From: KBS-96 sp963722585
GTDB taxonomy: Bacteria; Acidobacteriota; Terriglobia; Bryobacterales; Bryobacteraceae
Direction of reading: 5' to 3'
DNA: 64,000 bases
NCBI GenBank assembly: GCA_963722585.1
Contig: CAVRNU010000005.1
Coordinates: 1 to 64,000, forward strand
The notes beneath the pieces were generated by a model. The model was not told where the DNA came from, searched no databases, and saw only the letters and a list, made by a program, of their open reading frames with translations. The translations under genes and the position numbers were made by a program. Positions 16,420 to 24,751 of the stretch are shown in pieces (within the stretch, counting starts at the first letter, position 1; each line of letters begins with the position of its first letter).

Positions 16420-18630
16420 TTAGCCCGCGTTGGTGGGGGCTGCAGCACGGTAATATTTGTCGTACCGCGAGTAGTAATAGTAGTAGCCGTTCCCGGATTC
16501 TTTGGTCATTCGGTTTAACACCAGGCCCAGGACGTTAGCCCGCAAGCGCTGAAGAGTCGAGACTACTGCGGCTATGGCCTTCCGGTTGGTCTCGCCGGCC
16601 ACGGCGACCACAATCACACCGTCCGTCGTCTTAGCGAGTTGCATCGGTTCAGCGAACCCAAGCATCGGTGGAGCGTCGATAATAGTGAGGTCGTACCTGC
16701 TCGATAGCTCGTCTAACAACTCCGCCATTCCCGATCCAATTATGTCGGCGGCTCGCCTTGATGAGGGGCCTGCCGGCAGTACGTCAAGATTTGGTACGCC
16801 TTCGAGCGACGTTATTGCGTCATACGGCTTCATCTCACCGGTTAGCACGCTTGATAGACCCTTCGTCGACGTCAATCCGAGCTTTTTGTGGATGGTGGGT
16901 CGCCGAAGATCGGCGTCGATCAATAACGTTCGCTTGCCTTGTTCGGCATGAGCTATGGCCAAATGCACTGCGGTTGTAGTCTTGCCTTCGCCAGGAGTGG
17001 CGCTGGTGAACAGGATTGACCGCAAGCGGCGATCGAAATCGCCGAGTAGCACCGAATTTCGCAACATTCGAACGGCCTCCTCATAGCTTGTAAACGAGCG
17101 ATTTGAGTAACCGTTTTCCGATCCGGCGACAACAAGAGCATTTTCGGAAATGCCATCGATAGGTGCCAGACTCTTCATATTTCGTACGATCGGGAGCATT
17201 CCCAGCAGGTCGGTGTTAAATAGCCGGTTTACTTCTTCCGGGTCTCGAATCGTTGTGTCGAGTGAATCCAGGAGCAGCGTGACCGCGATGCCTAGGACCA
17301 ACGACAGAATCGCAGCGATTCCGAGATTGAGCTTAGCGTTCGGAAATGCCGGTTCGGATGGAGGACGGGCGCTGTCTGAAACCGCTATGTTCTTGTTCTG
17401 GAAGCCGGAGTTTATGCTATCTTCCTGTATTTTCGTCGTGAGCTCCTCGTATAGCTTCTTGTCCGCAGTTGCTTCGTCTTTCAACCGCTGGTATGCTACA
17501 GACCTTTCGTTAATCTGGTCGAACTCGGCCTTTGTCTGGCCCACGGCCTGGGCTAGCATTTTCTCGCGATTCATTGCCTGACCAAAGTCGACTTCTATTC
17601 GCTTTGCGATCTGCGTTTGTGCGTCTCTATACTGCGCGAGAATCGACTCCAACTGCGATTGCAGTTTCTTGTATTCGGGATGGCCAGGGCCTCTGCTTGC
17701 CCTGACCAGGGCAAACTGCGTCTGAGTATCGTTTATCCGGTCTTGCAGTTTCTGCAGATCTTCACCCAGTCCGGATACTTGCTCCGCGGCAAGCGAACCA
17801 GACTGAAGAGAGCGATAGATTGCCTCTTTCTTGACTCTGTCGGCTTGGGCGTTTGTGTACTCGGTGTTTAGTTGCAGAAGGCGTTGTGAGATTATGTTGG
17901 TCTTCTCCTCGGGATTTACGACGTTCAGCTCTTTTTCAAACACCGCAAGGGCCTGTCCCGAGCGTTCCATCCGCGCTTTAAGGTCGTCCATTTGCTTTTC
18001 CATAAATCCGGCGGCGCTCATGGAAGAACTGATCTGTATTCGATAGATGTGAGCCAGGTATGATTTTGCGATAGCGTTCGCAACGTCGGCGGACAGTTGC
18101 GAATCTGGGGATCGGTAATTGATTCTCACGAGGTAGGTATTTGGAGGACGTATCACGTGTAGCTTCTTCAGGACGGTCGGGCCGTTCTTCAGCGCTTGAA
18201 CGGATGAGGGCGATAGACCGTCGAATTGATGCTCGAGGTCCAGGAGGTTAAATTGCCCGGCGACCGGCCTGAGTACCGCATCCGATTGCAGAATCTTCAT
18301 TTGCGTAGCTATGTACTGATCGGCGTCGGATGCTGTTGAAGACGTGCCCTTTGAGTCCTCGCCGACGAGCCCTGTCGGTCCCTGGCGGTCGATGTTGACA
18401 GTGGCCGTCGCCTCGTAGATTGGCTTGATGCGCGATGAGACAACGAAGGTGAGGACGAGGCTTATCGCCATAAACGCTGCAATCTTCCAGATTCCTCGTT
18501 TCAGGACCCAGAGGTAATGGGAAAGTGGCGTTCCAATCGACTCGGGCTCGATGCTCTGCTGACCGACTGCTTGATACGTAGCCGGCGCGAATTCCGTGAA
18601 AGTCGTAAGTTGTTCTAGTTCTTGTGGCAT
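16420..18630 (-). CDS. wzc: Wzc-like polysaccharide co-polymerase with tyrosine autokinase
   Basis: A 736-residue inner-membrane protein controlling chain length and export. It has an N-terminal Wzz domain with a first membrane segment (IWKIAAFMAISLVLTFVV), a long coiled-coil periplasmic part, the GNVR-type segment SARPPSEPAFPNAKLNLGI before the second membrane segment, and then a cytoplasmic BY-kinase. Walker A is TSATPGEGKTTTAVHLA, Walker A' LLIDADLRRP and Walker B LTIIDAPP. The C-terminus is a tyrosine cluster (GYYYYYSRYDKYY) for autophosphorylation, so the polymerase-kinase form is complete. It lies 17 bases after wza, which supports joint action. Confidence 0.92.
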   Translation of the reverse strand: MPQELEQLTTFTEFAPATYQAVGQQSIEPESIGTPLSHYLWVLKRGIWKIAAFMAISLVLTFVVSSRIKPIYEATATVNIDRQGPTGLVGEDSKGTSSTASDADQYIATQMKILQSDAVLRPVAGQFNLLDLEHQFDGLSPSSVQALKNGPTVLKKLHVIRPPNTYLVRINYRSPDSQLSADVANAIAKSYLAHIYRIQISSSMSAAGFMEKQMDDLKARMERSGQALAVFEKELNVVNPEEKTNIISQRLLQLNTEYTNAQADRVKKEAIYRSLQSGSLAAEQVSGLGEDLQKLQDRINDTQTQFALVRASRGPGHPEYKKLQSQLESILAQYRDAQTQIAKRIEVDFGQAMNREKMLAQAVGQTKAEFDQINERSVAYQRLKDEATADKKLYEELTTKIQEDSINSGFQNKNIAVSDSARPPSEPAFPNAKLNLGIAAILSLVLGIAVTLLLDSLDTTIRDPEEVNRLFNTDLLGMLPIVRNMKSLAPIDGISENALVVAGSENGYSNRSFTSYEEAVRMLRNSVLLGDFDRRLRSILFTSATPGEGKTTTAVHLAIAHAEQGKRTLLIDADLRRPTIHKKLGLTSTKGLSSVLTGEMKPYDAITSLEGVPNLDVLPAGPSSRRAADIIGSGMAELLDELSSRYDLTIIDAPPMLGFAEPMQLAKTTDGVIVVAVAGETNRKAIAAVVSTLQRLRANVLGLVLNRMTKESGNGYYYYYSRYDKYYRAAAPTNAG

Positions 18631-18647
18631 CTTCTTGCGCTCGTCAA

Positions 18648-19631
18648 CTAACGGGTCACTGCATAGATAGTGGCTGCGCCGAGCCCTGTGCCGAGCATGA
18701 GTCCCTTTTCCAAAGCACCTAAAGTCATACGTCGGCCTTTGTCGTCCGGAATGTAAAGGATGTCGTTGCCTTGCAATGTCACGTCCGGGGCTTTCCTGTC
18801 GAGGATGCGGCTTAGTTGCACTGGGATACCGTCTTGGGAAGGCGCGCCTTCGTGGCGGTAGATGTATGCGATCTTGCTTGCATAGGGTGCCAATCCCTGA
18901 GATAGGGCGATGGCTTTCAGCACCGTGGTGTCACCTAGTGTGTCGTGCATGCTGATTGGTCCAGGTTTGATAACGTTGCCTACTACAAAGATTTTTGGAC
19001 CTTCAGGTACTCGTACGCATTCGCCGCCGTTTAGCGCGACGTTAAAGAGCGGGTCGGTCTTTTCGAGCAGGCCCTTGGCTGGGATGCGTTGGGAGATTTC
19101 GGTGGTTTTGCCGTCGGGGGCGGTGACTTGGCGGGTCACCAGGATGTCGATGCCGGCGTCGTCCGTCAGGCCTTGGGCTTTGGTGATGGCGTCTAGGAGA
19201 GTTGTTCCGGGGAGGGCCTGGAAGGTGATGGGGGATTTTACGGCTCCTACTACGCTGATGGGGCGGCTCTTGTATTCGGCTACGGAGACGGTTACGACGG
19301 GATCGACCAGGATGGCTTCGTTGCTGAAGGCGGTGGCGATGGAGGTTTCGATTTGGGAGGGCAATTGGCCGATCACGGTGATTTTTTGTTTGAGCATGGG
19401 CAGGCGGATGGTTCCGTCGGCTCCGACGCGGACGGTGCGGGAGAGCTCTGGGGAGTCGTAGACTGTGACCGCCAGTAGATCGTCAACGCCGACTGGTTGG
19501 CTTGGGAGGTTATAGACGGTTGTGGGAGATTGCTGGTCGGCGTTTATTTGGGGCGGGGGTGCGGGTTGCTGGGCCATCAGCGCGGTGGCGGTGGCGGCGA
19601 GAAAGAGTTCGAGAATAACCGTGCGGTGCAT
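18648..19631 (-). CDS. wza: Wza-like outer-membrane polysaccharide export protein
   Basis: A 327-residue exported protein with a signal peptide (ILELFLAATATALMAQ), a Poly_export domain (VGVDDLLAVTVYDSPELS, GTIRLPMLKQKITVIG) and two SLBB domains (PISVVGAVKSPITF, IFVVGNVIKPGPI). It would form the outer-membrane channel through which the polymer polymerised with Wzc leaves the cell. No lipobox cysteine is seen at the end of the signal, unlike E. coli Wza. It is followed closely by wzc. The promoter-proximal side contains REP copy 6 and the RAYT gene. Confidence 0.9.
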   Translation of the reverse strand: MHRTVILELFLAATATALMAQQPAPPPQINADQQSPTTVYNLPSQPVGVDDLLAVTVYDSPELSRTVRVGADGTIRLPMLKQKITVIGQLPSQIETSIATAFSNEAILVDPVVTVSVAEYKSRPISVVGAVKSPITFQALPGTTLLDAITKAQGLTDDAGIDILVTRQVTAPDGKTTEISQRIPAKGLLEKTDPLFNVALNGGECVRVPEGPKIFVVGNVIKPGPISMHDTLGDTTVLKAIALSQGLAPYASKIAYIYRHEGAPSQDGIPVQLSRILDRKAPDVTLQGNDILYIPDDKGRRMTLGALEKGLMLGTGLGAATIYAVTR

Positions 19632-19666
19632 GTTTTTAGGTAGTTAGTCGGTAAGTAAGAATTTAC

Positions 19667-19708
19667 GGCGAGTTAAAACTCGCCGCGGCACGCTGAAGCG
19701 TGCGCCAC
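19667..19708 (-). repeat. REP family A, copy 6 (3' flank of RAYT)
   Basis: GGCGAGTTAAAACTCGCC plus GCACGCTGAAGCGTGC and GCCAC. It shares the AGTTAAAACT stem with copy 7 on the other side of the RAYT gene; no other copy has this stem. Confidence 0.95.
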
Positions 19709-19733
19709 TAAGAGGGTAGCCACTAAGAGGGTA
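19704..19733. repeat. 15-bp tandem duplication at the RAYT stop codon
   Basis: Two perfect copies of GCCACTAAGAGGGTA in direct tandem begin with the last bases of REP copy 6. The RAYT stop codon lies in the second unit, so the duplication spans the gene/repeat junction. Confidence 0.85.
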
Positions 19734-20280
19734 GGCATACGTGGGCTAGATGAGAAGAGGCGCTTGACCAGGGATATTGGGATGGCTCAGGGGAGAGGCC
19801 CGCTTTTACGGGGTTGTTTTCGATGTAGGCGGCGATGCGGTGTAGCTCGTGCTGGGTTCTCACCCAATGGTCGTAGGATTCTCGCTGCCAGAAGGGCTTT
19901 CCGGTTCGGTTTAACACCTGGTTGGCTTGGCGGGCTGTGGTTCCTTTCAGCCAGTGGAGAATGCGACTCGGCTCGTCTTGGGGAAGGAACAGGATGTGGA
20001 CGTGGTTGGCCATGACGGCGAATGCTCGCAGATCGTAGAGTCCTGTTTCCGAACCGTGGGTTAGCACGCGAACCATCATGTCGGCTATCACGGGCTGGCT
20101 CAGGAACATTGGACCTGTGCGGGTTGTGTCGAGATAGCGGTCCATCCAAACGAAGGCTTTGCCAGCGGCGGGTTTGCCTGGGGGTGGATACAAGGCCCTG
20201 GGCAGGCTTCCATACAGGTGCCAGGTGACGAATAGCCAGGCGGCTTCGGGATAGATGTGGGGCAGTCGCCTTTGGGGCAT
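19723..20280 (-). CDS. RAYT: REP-associated Y1 transposase (TnpA_REP)
   Basis: A 185-residue single-strand-DNA endonuclease of the HUH Y1 family. The HUH metal motif is visible as MANHVHILFLPQ near residue 95. The catalytic-tyrosine helix region follows (GTTARQANQVLNRTGKPFWQ, then ESYDHWVRTQHELHRIAAYI), ending with IENNPVKAGL. RAYTs cut and move palindromic REP elements. This one is flanked at 15 and 18 bases by copies 6 and 7 of the two-hairpin repeat in direct orientation, making it the likely mobiliser of the ten local copies. It appears intact and is inserted between the GDP-fucose synthase gene and wza, in the transcription direction of the EPS locus. Confidence 0.92.
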   Translation of the reverse strand: MPQRRLPHIYPEAAWLFVTWHLYGSLPRALYPPPGKPAAGKAFVWMDRYLDTTRTGPMFLSQPVIADMMVRVLTHGSETGLYDLRAFAVMANHVHILFLPQDEPSRILHWLKGTTARQANQVLNRTGKPFWQRESYDHWVRTQHELHRIAAYIENNPVKAGLSPEPSQYPWSSASSHLAHVCLPS

Positions 20281-20297
20281 TTATTGGGTAGTTTTCC

Positions 20298-20339
20298 GGC
20301 GAGTTAAAACTCGCCGCTGCACGCTGAAGCGTGCGCCAC
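20298..20339 (-). repeat. REP family A, copy 7 (5' flank of RAYT)
   Basis: GGCGAGTTAAAACTCGCC plus GCACGCTGAAGCGTGC and GCCAC, matching copy 6 except for one linker base. It ends 18 bases before the RAYT start on the minus strand. Confidence 0.95.
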
Positions 20340-20361
20340 AAGCCACAGGGATTCCAGAAGG

Positions 20362-21311
20362 TTAGGCGTTTACCAGGCGGGCGGATTCTACGTTATCTAG
20401 GAACCACTGATATGTCGATTTGATGCCTTCGGCCAAAGCGATGGTCGATTGCCAGCCTAATGAGTGAAGACGGGTCACGTCCAGGAGCTTGCGCGGAGTA
20501 CCGTCGGGTTTCGAGGTATCGAAGATTAGTTCGCCTTCGAAGCCTACGATTTGTTTGACCAGGTGGGCGAGATCGGCGATGGTGATGTCGTCGCCGAAGC
20601 CTACGTTGACGATTTCGGGCTGGTCGTAGGTTTTCATCAGGAAGACGGCGGCGGAGGCGAGATCGTCTACGTGAAGGAATTCGCGGCGCGGCGAGCCGGT
20701 GCCCCAGACGACAACTTCGCGCTTTCGTTCGGTTTTGGCTTCGTGAAATTTGCGAATGAGCGCGGGGAGCACGTGAGAGCTTTTCAGATCGAAGTTATCG
20801 CCGGGGCCGTAGAGGTTGGTCGGCATTAAGCTGATGGCGTTGAATCCGTACTGCTGGCGATAGGCCTGGCATAGCTTGATGCCGGCGATTTTGGCGATGG
20901 CGTACCACTCGTTGGTCGGCTCGAGCGGCCAGTCAGTAAATACTCTTCTTTCATGGGTTGCGGAGCTAGCTTGGGATAAATGCAGGAGGAACCCAGGAAC
21001 TCGAGTTTCTTGACGCCGCAACGATAGGCCGAATCGATGATGTTGAGTTGAATGGCGAGATTGTTGCGGATGAAGTCGGCGGGATAGGTCGAATTGGCGA
21101 GAATGCCTCCTACTTTCGCCGCGGCAAAGAAAACGTATTCGGGTCGTTCGGTTTCAAAAAGCGCACGGACGGCGGATGGATCCTCGAGGTCGGTCTCGTG
21201 GCGGCTGCGCAGAAGCAAGTTCGTATAGCCGTGGTGTTGGAGATGGCGGACGATGGCGGAGCCTACGAGCCCGCGGTGGCCGGCGATGAAGATTTTGGAC
21301 GATGGATTCAT
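20362..21311 (-). CDS. fcl: GDP-L-fucose synthase, one frameshift
   Basis: An NADPH-dependent 3,5-epimerase/4-reductase that converts GDP-4-keto-6-deoxymannose to GDP-L-fucose. The N-terminal half has the Rossmann motif IFIAGHRGLVGSAIVRHL and ends in FLGSSCIYPKLAPQPMKEEY. The C-terminal half begins at EPTNEWYAIAKIAGIKLC, carrying the Y-x3-K catalytic pair, and continues VMPTNLYGPGDNFD-like (here LMPTNLYGPGDNFD). The two lie in different frames joined near 20926-20930: one base appears missing from a C run where LTGPLEPTNEWY is expected. A sequencing indel is as likely as a real mutation. The start lies one base after the stop of gmd, so the two act together. Confidence 0.88.
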
Positions 21312-21312
21312 G

Positions 21313-22341
21313 TTAGGCGATGGCGTGGGTGCGGCCGCTGGCGATGAGTTTCTCGTCCTGGGCGAGGCGCAGGTCGGAGGTGGTCATCATCGCGACCAGT
21401 TGTTTGAACGAGGTTCTGGGCTTCCAGCCCATTGCTTTTTGCGCCTTGGTGGAATCGCCCATCAGGTAATCGACTTCGGTGGGGCGGAAGTACTTGGGGT
21501 CGATCTCGACGTGTTTGCGCCAATCGAGATCGAGACAGCGGGCGGCTTCGTCGAGGAATTCGCGGACGGAGTAGGACTCGCCGGTGGCGATGACGAAATC
21601 GCCGGGCTCGCGATGCTGGAGCATGAGCCACATGGCTTCGACGTAATCGCCGGCAAAGCCCCAATCGCGCTTGGCGTCGAGATTGCCGAGGAATAGTTTG
21701 TCCTGCAGGCCCATCTTGATGCGGGCCAGGGCGCGGGTGATTTTGCGAGTGACGAAGGTTTCACCGCGGCGCGGGGACTCATGATTGAACAGAATGCCGT
21801 TGGTGATGAAGAGATTGTAGGCCTCGCGATAGTTGATGCACCACCAGTGCGCGGCCACTTTCGCAACGGCGTAGGGGCTGCGGGGGTAGAAGGGCGTGGC
21901 TTCGCTTTGGGGCGGTTTCGCGGCTCCGAACATTTCCGAAGAGCCGGCCTGATAGAAACGAACGGTGCGGCCTGTGTGCTCGATGTGGTCGCGAACGGCG
22001 TCGAGCAGGCGGAGTGTTCCGACCGCGTCGGCATCGGCGGTGTACTCGGGCAGCTCGAACGAAACTTTTACATGCGATTGAGCGCCGAGGTTATAGATCT
22101 CGTCGGGACACGATTTTTCGATGATCCGGCGCAGGACGGAGGAATCGTTGAGATCGCCGTAGTGCAGGGTGAGCTTACTGCCGCGCTCGTGAGGATCGCT
22201 GTAAAGATGATCGAGGCGGCCGGTATTGAAGCTGGAGCTGCGGCGCACGACTCCGTGTACGTGATAGCCCTTGGCGAGGAGGAACTCGGAGAGATAGGAG
22301 CCGTCCTGGCCAGTGATTCCAGTGATAAGCGCGGATTTCAT
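21313..22341 (-). CDS. gmd: GDP-mannose 4,6-dehydratase
   Basis: A 342-residue extended short-chain dehydrogenase catalysing GDP-D-mannose to GDP-4-keto-6-deoxy-D-mannose, the first step to GDP-L-fucose. Motifs are ALITGITGQDGSYLSEFLL (NAD(P)-binding), HYGDLNDSSVLRRII, YQAGSSEMFG (catalytic Ser/Glu region), SPYAVAKVAAHW (Y-x3-K) and NHESPRRGETFVTRKI. The length and all motifs match the family. It is followed directly by the fucose synthase gene and preceded at 16 bases by the RHH gene. It indicates that the EPS probably contains fucose or a related 6-deoxyhexose. Confidence 0.95.
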   Translation of the reverse strand: MKSALITGITGQDGSYLSEFLLAKGYHVHGVVRRSSSFNTGRLDHLYSDPHERGSKLTLHYGDLNDSSVLRRIIEKSCPDEIYNLGAQSHVKVSFELPEYTADADAVGTLRLLDAVRDHIEHTGRTVRFYQAGSSEMFGAAKPPQSEATPFYPRSPYAVAKVAAHWWCINYREAYNLFITNGILFNHESPRRGETFVTRKITRALARIKMGLQDKLFLGNLDAKRDWGFAGDYVEAMWLMLQHREPGDFVIATGESYSVREFLDEAARCLDLDWRKHVEIDPKYFRPTEVDYLMGDSTKAQKAMGWKPRTSFKQLVAMMTTSDLRLAQDEKLIASGRTHAIA

Positions 22342-22357
22342 AGAATTTCTTTTAAGT

Positions 22358-22657
22358 TTAGCTGAGTGAGGTAAATTTCGCGGTCGAAGAATCTTTGACG
22401 AGCCGCGAGAGGCGTTCGAGTTCGGAGGCGAGAACGTTGAACTTGAGTTTCAGTTCGCGGATTTCGCCGTCTGTGGAAGCGGAAGTGAATCCGCCTTCGA
22501 GAATGATCTTCTGCATGGCGGCGCGGGCGAGCTCGGAGACGCTGCGAGCGCCGTTTTTGGAGCAGGCATTTTGCAGCAGCTTGTATTCGTCGCCGGAGAG
22601 GCGAAAGCTGACCATTTTGGATTTTCTGGTCGATTCAAAGACGGCAGACAGGGGCAT
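22358..22657 (-). CDS. Ribbon-helix-helix small DNA-binding protein
   Basis: A 99-residue protein. Residues about 15-50 form a ribbon-helix-helix/CopG-like fold (MVSFRLSGDEYKLLQNACSK, then SVSELARAAMQKII) and the C-terminal part is a predicted coiled coil (EIRELKLKFNVLASELERLS). It probably binds DNA as a dimer and may tune the EPS operon. No toxin partner is adjacent, so an antitoxin role is unlikely. The ATG at 22657 was chosen; the longer frame starts inside repeat copy 8 and reads MWRTLQRAAANFSSP, which is repeat-encoded. Confidence 0.75.
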   Translation of the reverse strand: MPLSAVFESTRKSKMVSFRLSGDEYKLLQNACSKNGARSVSELARAAMQKIILEGGFTSASTDGEIRELKLKFNVLASELERLSRLVKDSSTAKFTSLS

Positions 22658-22682
22658 AGCTGAAGAATAGAAATGTGAGACC

Positions 22683-22724
22683 GGCGAACTGAAGTTCGCC
22701 GCGGCACGCTGAAGCGTGCGCCAC
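22683..22724 (-). repeat. REP family A, copy 8
   Basis: GGCGAACTGAAGTTCGCC plus GCACGCTGAAGCGTGC and GCCAC, between the NusG-like gene and the RHH gene. Confidence 0.95.
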
Positions 22725-22728
22725 AAAG

Positions 22729-23241
22729 TTACATGGGGCGGACGTGGGCGCTATCTACTTCGGTTGCGACGGAGCGCTGCAGAAGGTCGACGGAGACGAT
22801 GAGGCGGTGTTGACCGCGGGAGCCAACCAGAATGCCTTCGACATCGGCGAGCGGGCCGGAATGCAACCGGACGCGTTGGCCGACGCGGAGAAAGGGGTGG
22901 GGCCGGCAGAGGGCTCCCGAGCGGACGATGGATTGAATGGCTTCGACTTCGGCGGGATTCACGGGAGTGGGCTGCGATCCAAAACCGACGATGTATTCGA
23001 CGTGGGGCGTGGAAAGCGCAGGCAAGCGGTTGGTCCATGCTAATTTGCAGAACAAATAACCAGGAAATAGTGGCGAATGAAGAGTCTTTATGCGGTCGGA
23101 GTACTTGCGGCTGTCGAGATAGGTCGGGCAAAAGACTTCGAGTCCGCGGGCGGAGAGGGTGTCGCCGACTGTTTTTTCAGCGCGGGAACGGACCTTCAGA
23201 GCAAACCAGTGAAGGCCGGATTCAGGGCAGGCTACCGCCAT
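22729..23241 (-). CDS. NusG/RfaH-like transcription antiterminator of the EPS operon
   Basis: A 170-residue NusG paralog. The NGN domain is clear (LHWFALKVRSRAEKTVGDTL, CPTYLDSRKYSDRIKTLHSP, LFPGYLFCKL). A C-terminal KOW domain follows (FLRVGQRVRLHSGPLADVEG, ILVGSRGQHRLIVSVDLL). Specialised NusG proteins of the RfaH/UpxY/LoaP type ride RNA polymerase and allow transcription of long polysaccharide operons. This is the first gene of a locus of about 21 kb on one strand, exactly where such a factor is expected. The ATG at 23241 is used; a GTG at 23250 adds three residues. No strong Shine-Dalgarno is visible for either. Confidence 0.9.
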   Translation of the reverse strand: MAVACPESGLHWFALKVRSRAEKTVGDTLSARGLEVFCPTYLDSRKYSDRIKTLHSPLFPGYLFCKLAWTNRLPALSTPHVEYIVGFGSQPTPVNPAEVEAIQSIVRSGALCRPHPFLRVGQRVRLHSGPLADVEGILVGSRGQHRLIVSVDLLQRSVATEVDSAHVRPM

Positions 23242-23437
23242 TTTTGTCACAGGTCTCAGCTTGTTTACTGGTTGGTACCAGAACTAAAGACGTAAACACC
23301 GGGGGGAAATCTCAAGCGCATCCGGCTCCCGATGAACGTTGTCAATCAGGTACGTATGACATTAATGTGGCGGGAAATGGCGGTTTTTCTTCGTAAATCT
23401 TGGGTGAATTATGCGGAGTTGGAACGTGAGGCAGCGA

Positions 23438-23938
23438 TCATTTGGCGGGTGGTGTAAACAAATGAAGCAAGACGACGGCTTGGGCTTCGCAGGAGCGGCC
23501 TTCGCCGACGGGGCCGACGTTTTCGGCGGTTTTGAATTTGAGGCTAAAAGCGTTTACATCGATTTTTAGAGAGGCAGCGAGATTTTCGCGAATGGCGAAG
23601 CGGAAGTCTTTGAGCTTGGGGCGTTCGAGGATGACGGTGGAATCGATGTTCGAGATGCGATAGCCTTGTTCGGCCGCGAGGCGCTGCGCTTCGAGGAGGA
23701 ACTGGATGCTGTCCGCGCCGTGCCATTCGGGAGCAGTGTCGGGGAAATGGAGACCGATATCGCCTAGAGACAGCGCGCCTAGGATTGCGTCGGTGATGGC
23801 GTGGGCGAGGACGTCGGCATCGGAGTGGCCGGCGAGGCCGAATTCGGAAGGAATTTTGACGCCGCCGAGGATGAGGTCGCGGCCGGGCTCGAGGCGGTGA
23901 GTGTCCCAGCCTTGGCCGATGCGGAAAGGGGGTCTCAC
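23438..23938 (-). CDS. ispF: 2-C-methyl-D-erythritol 2,4-cyclodiphosphate synthase
   Basis: A 166-residue cytosolic enzyme of the MEP isoprenoid pathway that converts CDP-ME 2-phosphate to MEcPP with loss of CMP. Metal ligands are visible in GQGWDTHRL (Asp, His) and AGHSDADVLAHAITDAILGA (His). GDIGLHFPDTAPEWHGADS and the C-terminal KFKTAENVGPVGEG are family signatures. The start is GTG, overlapping the ispD stop by one base (TAGTG). It gives the full trimer-forming length. A 187-base spacer follows before the NusG-like gene. That spacer probably contains the EPS promoter, but no convincing box could be assigned. Confidence 0.95.
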   Translation of the reverse strand: MRPPFRIGQGWDTHRLEPGRDLILGGVKIPSEFGLAGHSDADVLAHAITDAILGALSLGDIGLHFPDTAPEWHGADSIQFLLEAQRLAAEQGYRISNIDSTVILERPKLKDFRFAIRENLAASLKIDVNAFSLKFKTAENVGPVGEGRSCEAQAVVLLHLFTPPAK

Positions 23939-24660
23939 TAGAGCCGGAGACCTGCGGTTTCGAGCGAGAGATAGAGGCGGGCGAGATCCATGTCGGAGGG
24001 TTTGGTGATTTTGATGTTGCGATCGCTTCCCATGACGACGGAGACTTCGACCTGTTCGAGGCGTTCGATGAGGGAAGATTCGTCGGTACCGATGAAGAGG
24101 TCGTCGCGGGCCATTTGAAAGGCTTGTTTCAGGAGATCGGTTTTGAAGACCTGCGGGGTTTGGGTGAGGATCAAGCGCTCGCGTGGCAAGGTGGCGCGGA
24201 CCTTGTTGCGGTGCACCTGCTTGACGGTGTCGACGGGGACGATGCCGACGATGGCGGCGCCGACTTGAGCAGCTTCCCGGATGACTTTTTCGATGGTTTC
24301 GATTTCGATGAAGGGCCGGACGGCATCGTGAACCGCAACCAGGTCGGTATCGGCGGAGATGGTGGCGAGGGCGTTCTCGACAGATTGCTGGCGCGTTTCG
24401 CCGCCCTCGATGGTGCGGACGATTTTGGAGAAGCCCTGGTGGATGATGAGGTCGTTTGCCCAAGCGATGTCGTCGTGGCGCAAGGCGATGACGATTTCCG
24501 TTACCAAGGGGCAGGAGACGAACTTGCGGACCGTGTGAATGAGGATGGGCGAGCCATTCAACAGCATGAACTGTTTGCGGCTGATGCCTTCGTTTTCGGG
24601 CACGCCGCGCCCCATCCGGGTGCCGAGCCCGGCGGCTGGAAGGATAACGGAGACGTTCAT
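23938..24660 (-). CDS. ispD: 2-C-methyl-D-erythritol 4-phosphate cytidylyltransferase
   Basis: A 240-residue cytidylyltransferase that makes CDP-ME from MEP and CTP. The CTP-binding N-terminus PAAGLGTRMGRG, the GSPILIHTVRKF strand, the substrate loop VAVHDAVRPFI and the C-terminal TDESSLIERL and DRNIKITKPSDMDLA are typical. It is translationally coupled to ispF. The genes are separate, not the fused IspDF enzyme. It lies 92 bases downstream of the DUF4340 gene, with REP copy 9 in between. Confidence 0.95.
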   Translation of the reverse strand: MNVSVILPAAGLGTRMGRGVPENEGISRKQFMLLNGSPILIHTVRKFVSCPLVTEIVIALRHDDIAWANDLIIHQGFSKIVRTIEGGETRQQSVENALATISADTDLVAVHDAVRPFIEIETIEKVIREAAQVGAAIVGIVPVDTVKQVHRNKVRATLPRERLILTQTPQVFKTDLLKQAFQMARDDLFIGTDESSLIERLEQVEVSVVMGSDRNIKITKPSDMDLARLYLSLETAGLRL

Positions 24661-24708
24661 GGCTCGGGGTGAGGGGATGCTGGTTTATTCATCATACAGG
24701 CGAGACAC

Positions 24709-24750
24709 GGCGAACTGAAGTTCGCCGCAGCACGCTGAAGCGTGCGCTAC
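24709..24750 (-). repeat. REP family A, copy 9
   Basis: GGCGAACTGAAGTTCGCC plus GCACGCTGAAGCGTGC and GCTAC. On the minus strand it therefore starts GTAGCGCACGC, the canonical GTAG head of REPs, where most copies have GTGG. It ends two bases before the stop of the DUF4340 gene. Confidence 0.93.
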
Positions 24751-24751
24751 G

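Noticed and set aside
21253..22365. Long plus-strand frames opposite gmd/fcl
   Set aside because: Low-complexity composition and lack of motifs; gmd and fcl motifs on the minus strand are unambiguous.
22358..22657. RHH protein as an antitoxin of a toxin-antitoxin pair
   Set aside because: Both neighbours are gmd and the NusG-like gene; no small toxin gene is adjacent.
23340..23345. TTGACA on the minus strand upstream of the NusG-like gene as a -35 box
   Set aside because: At the proper spacing there is no acceptable -10 sequence, so the promoter could not be assigned.
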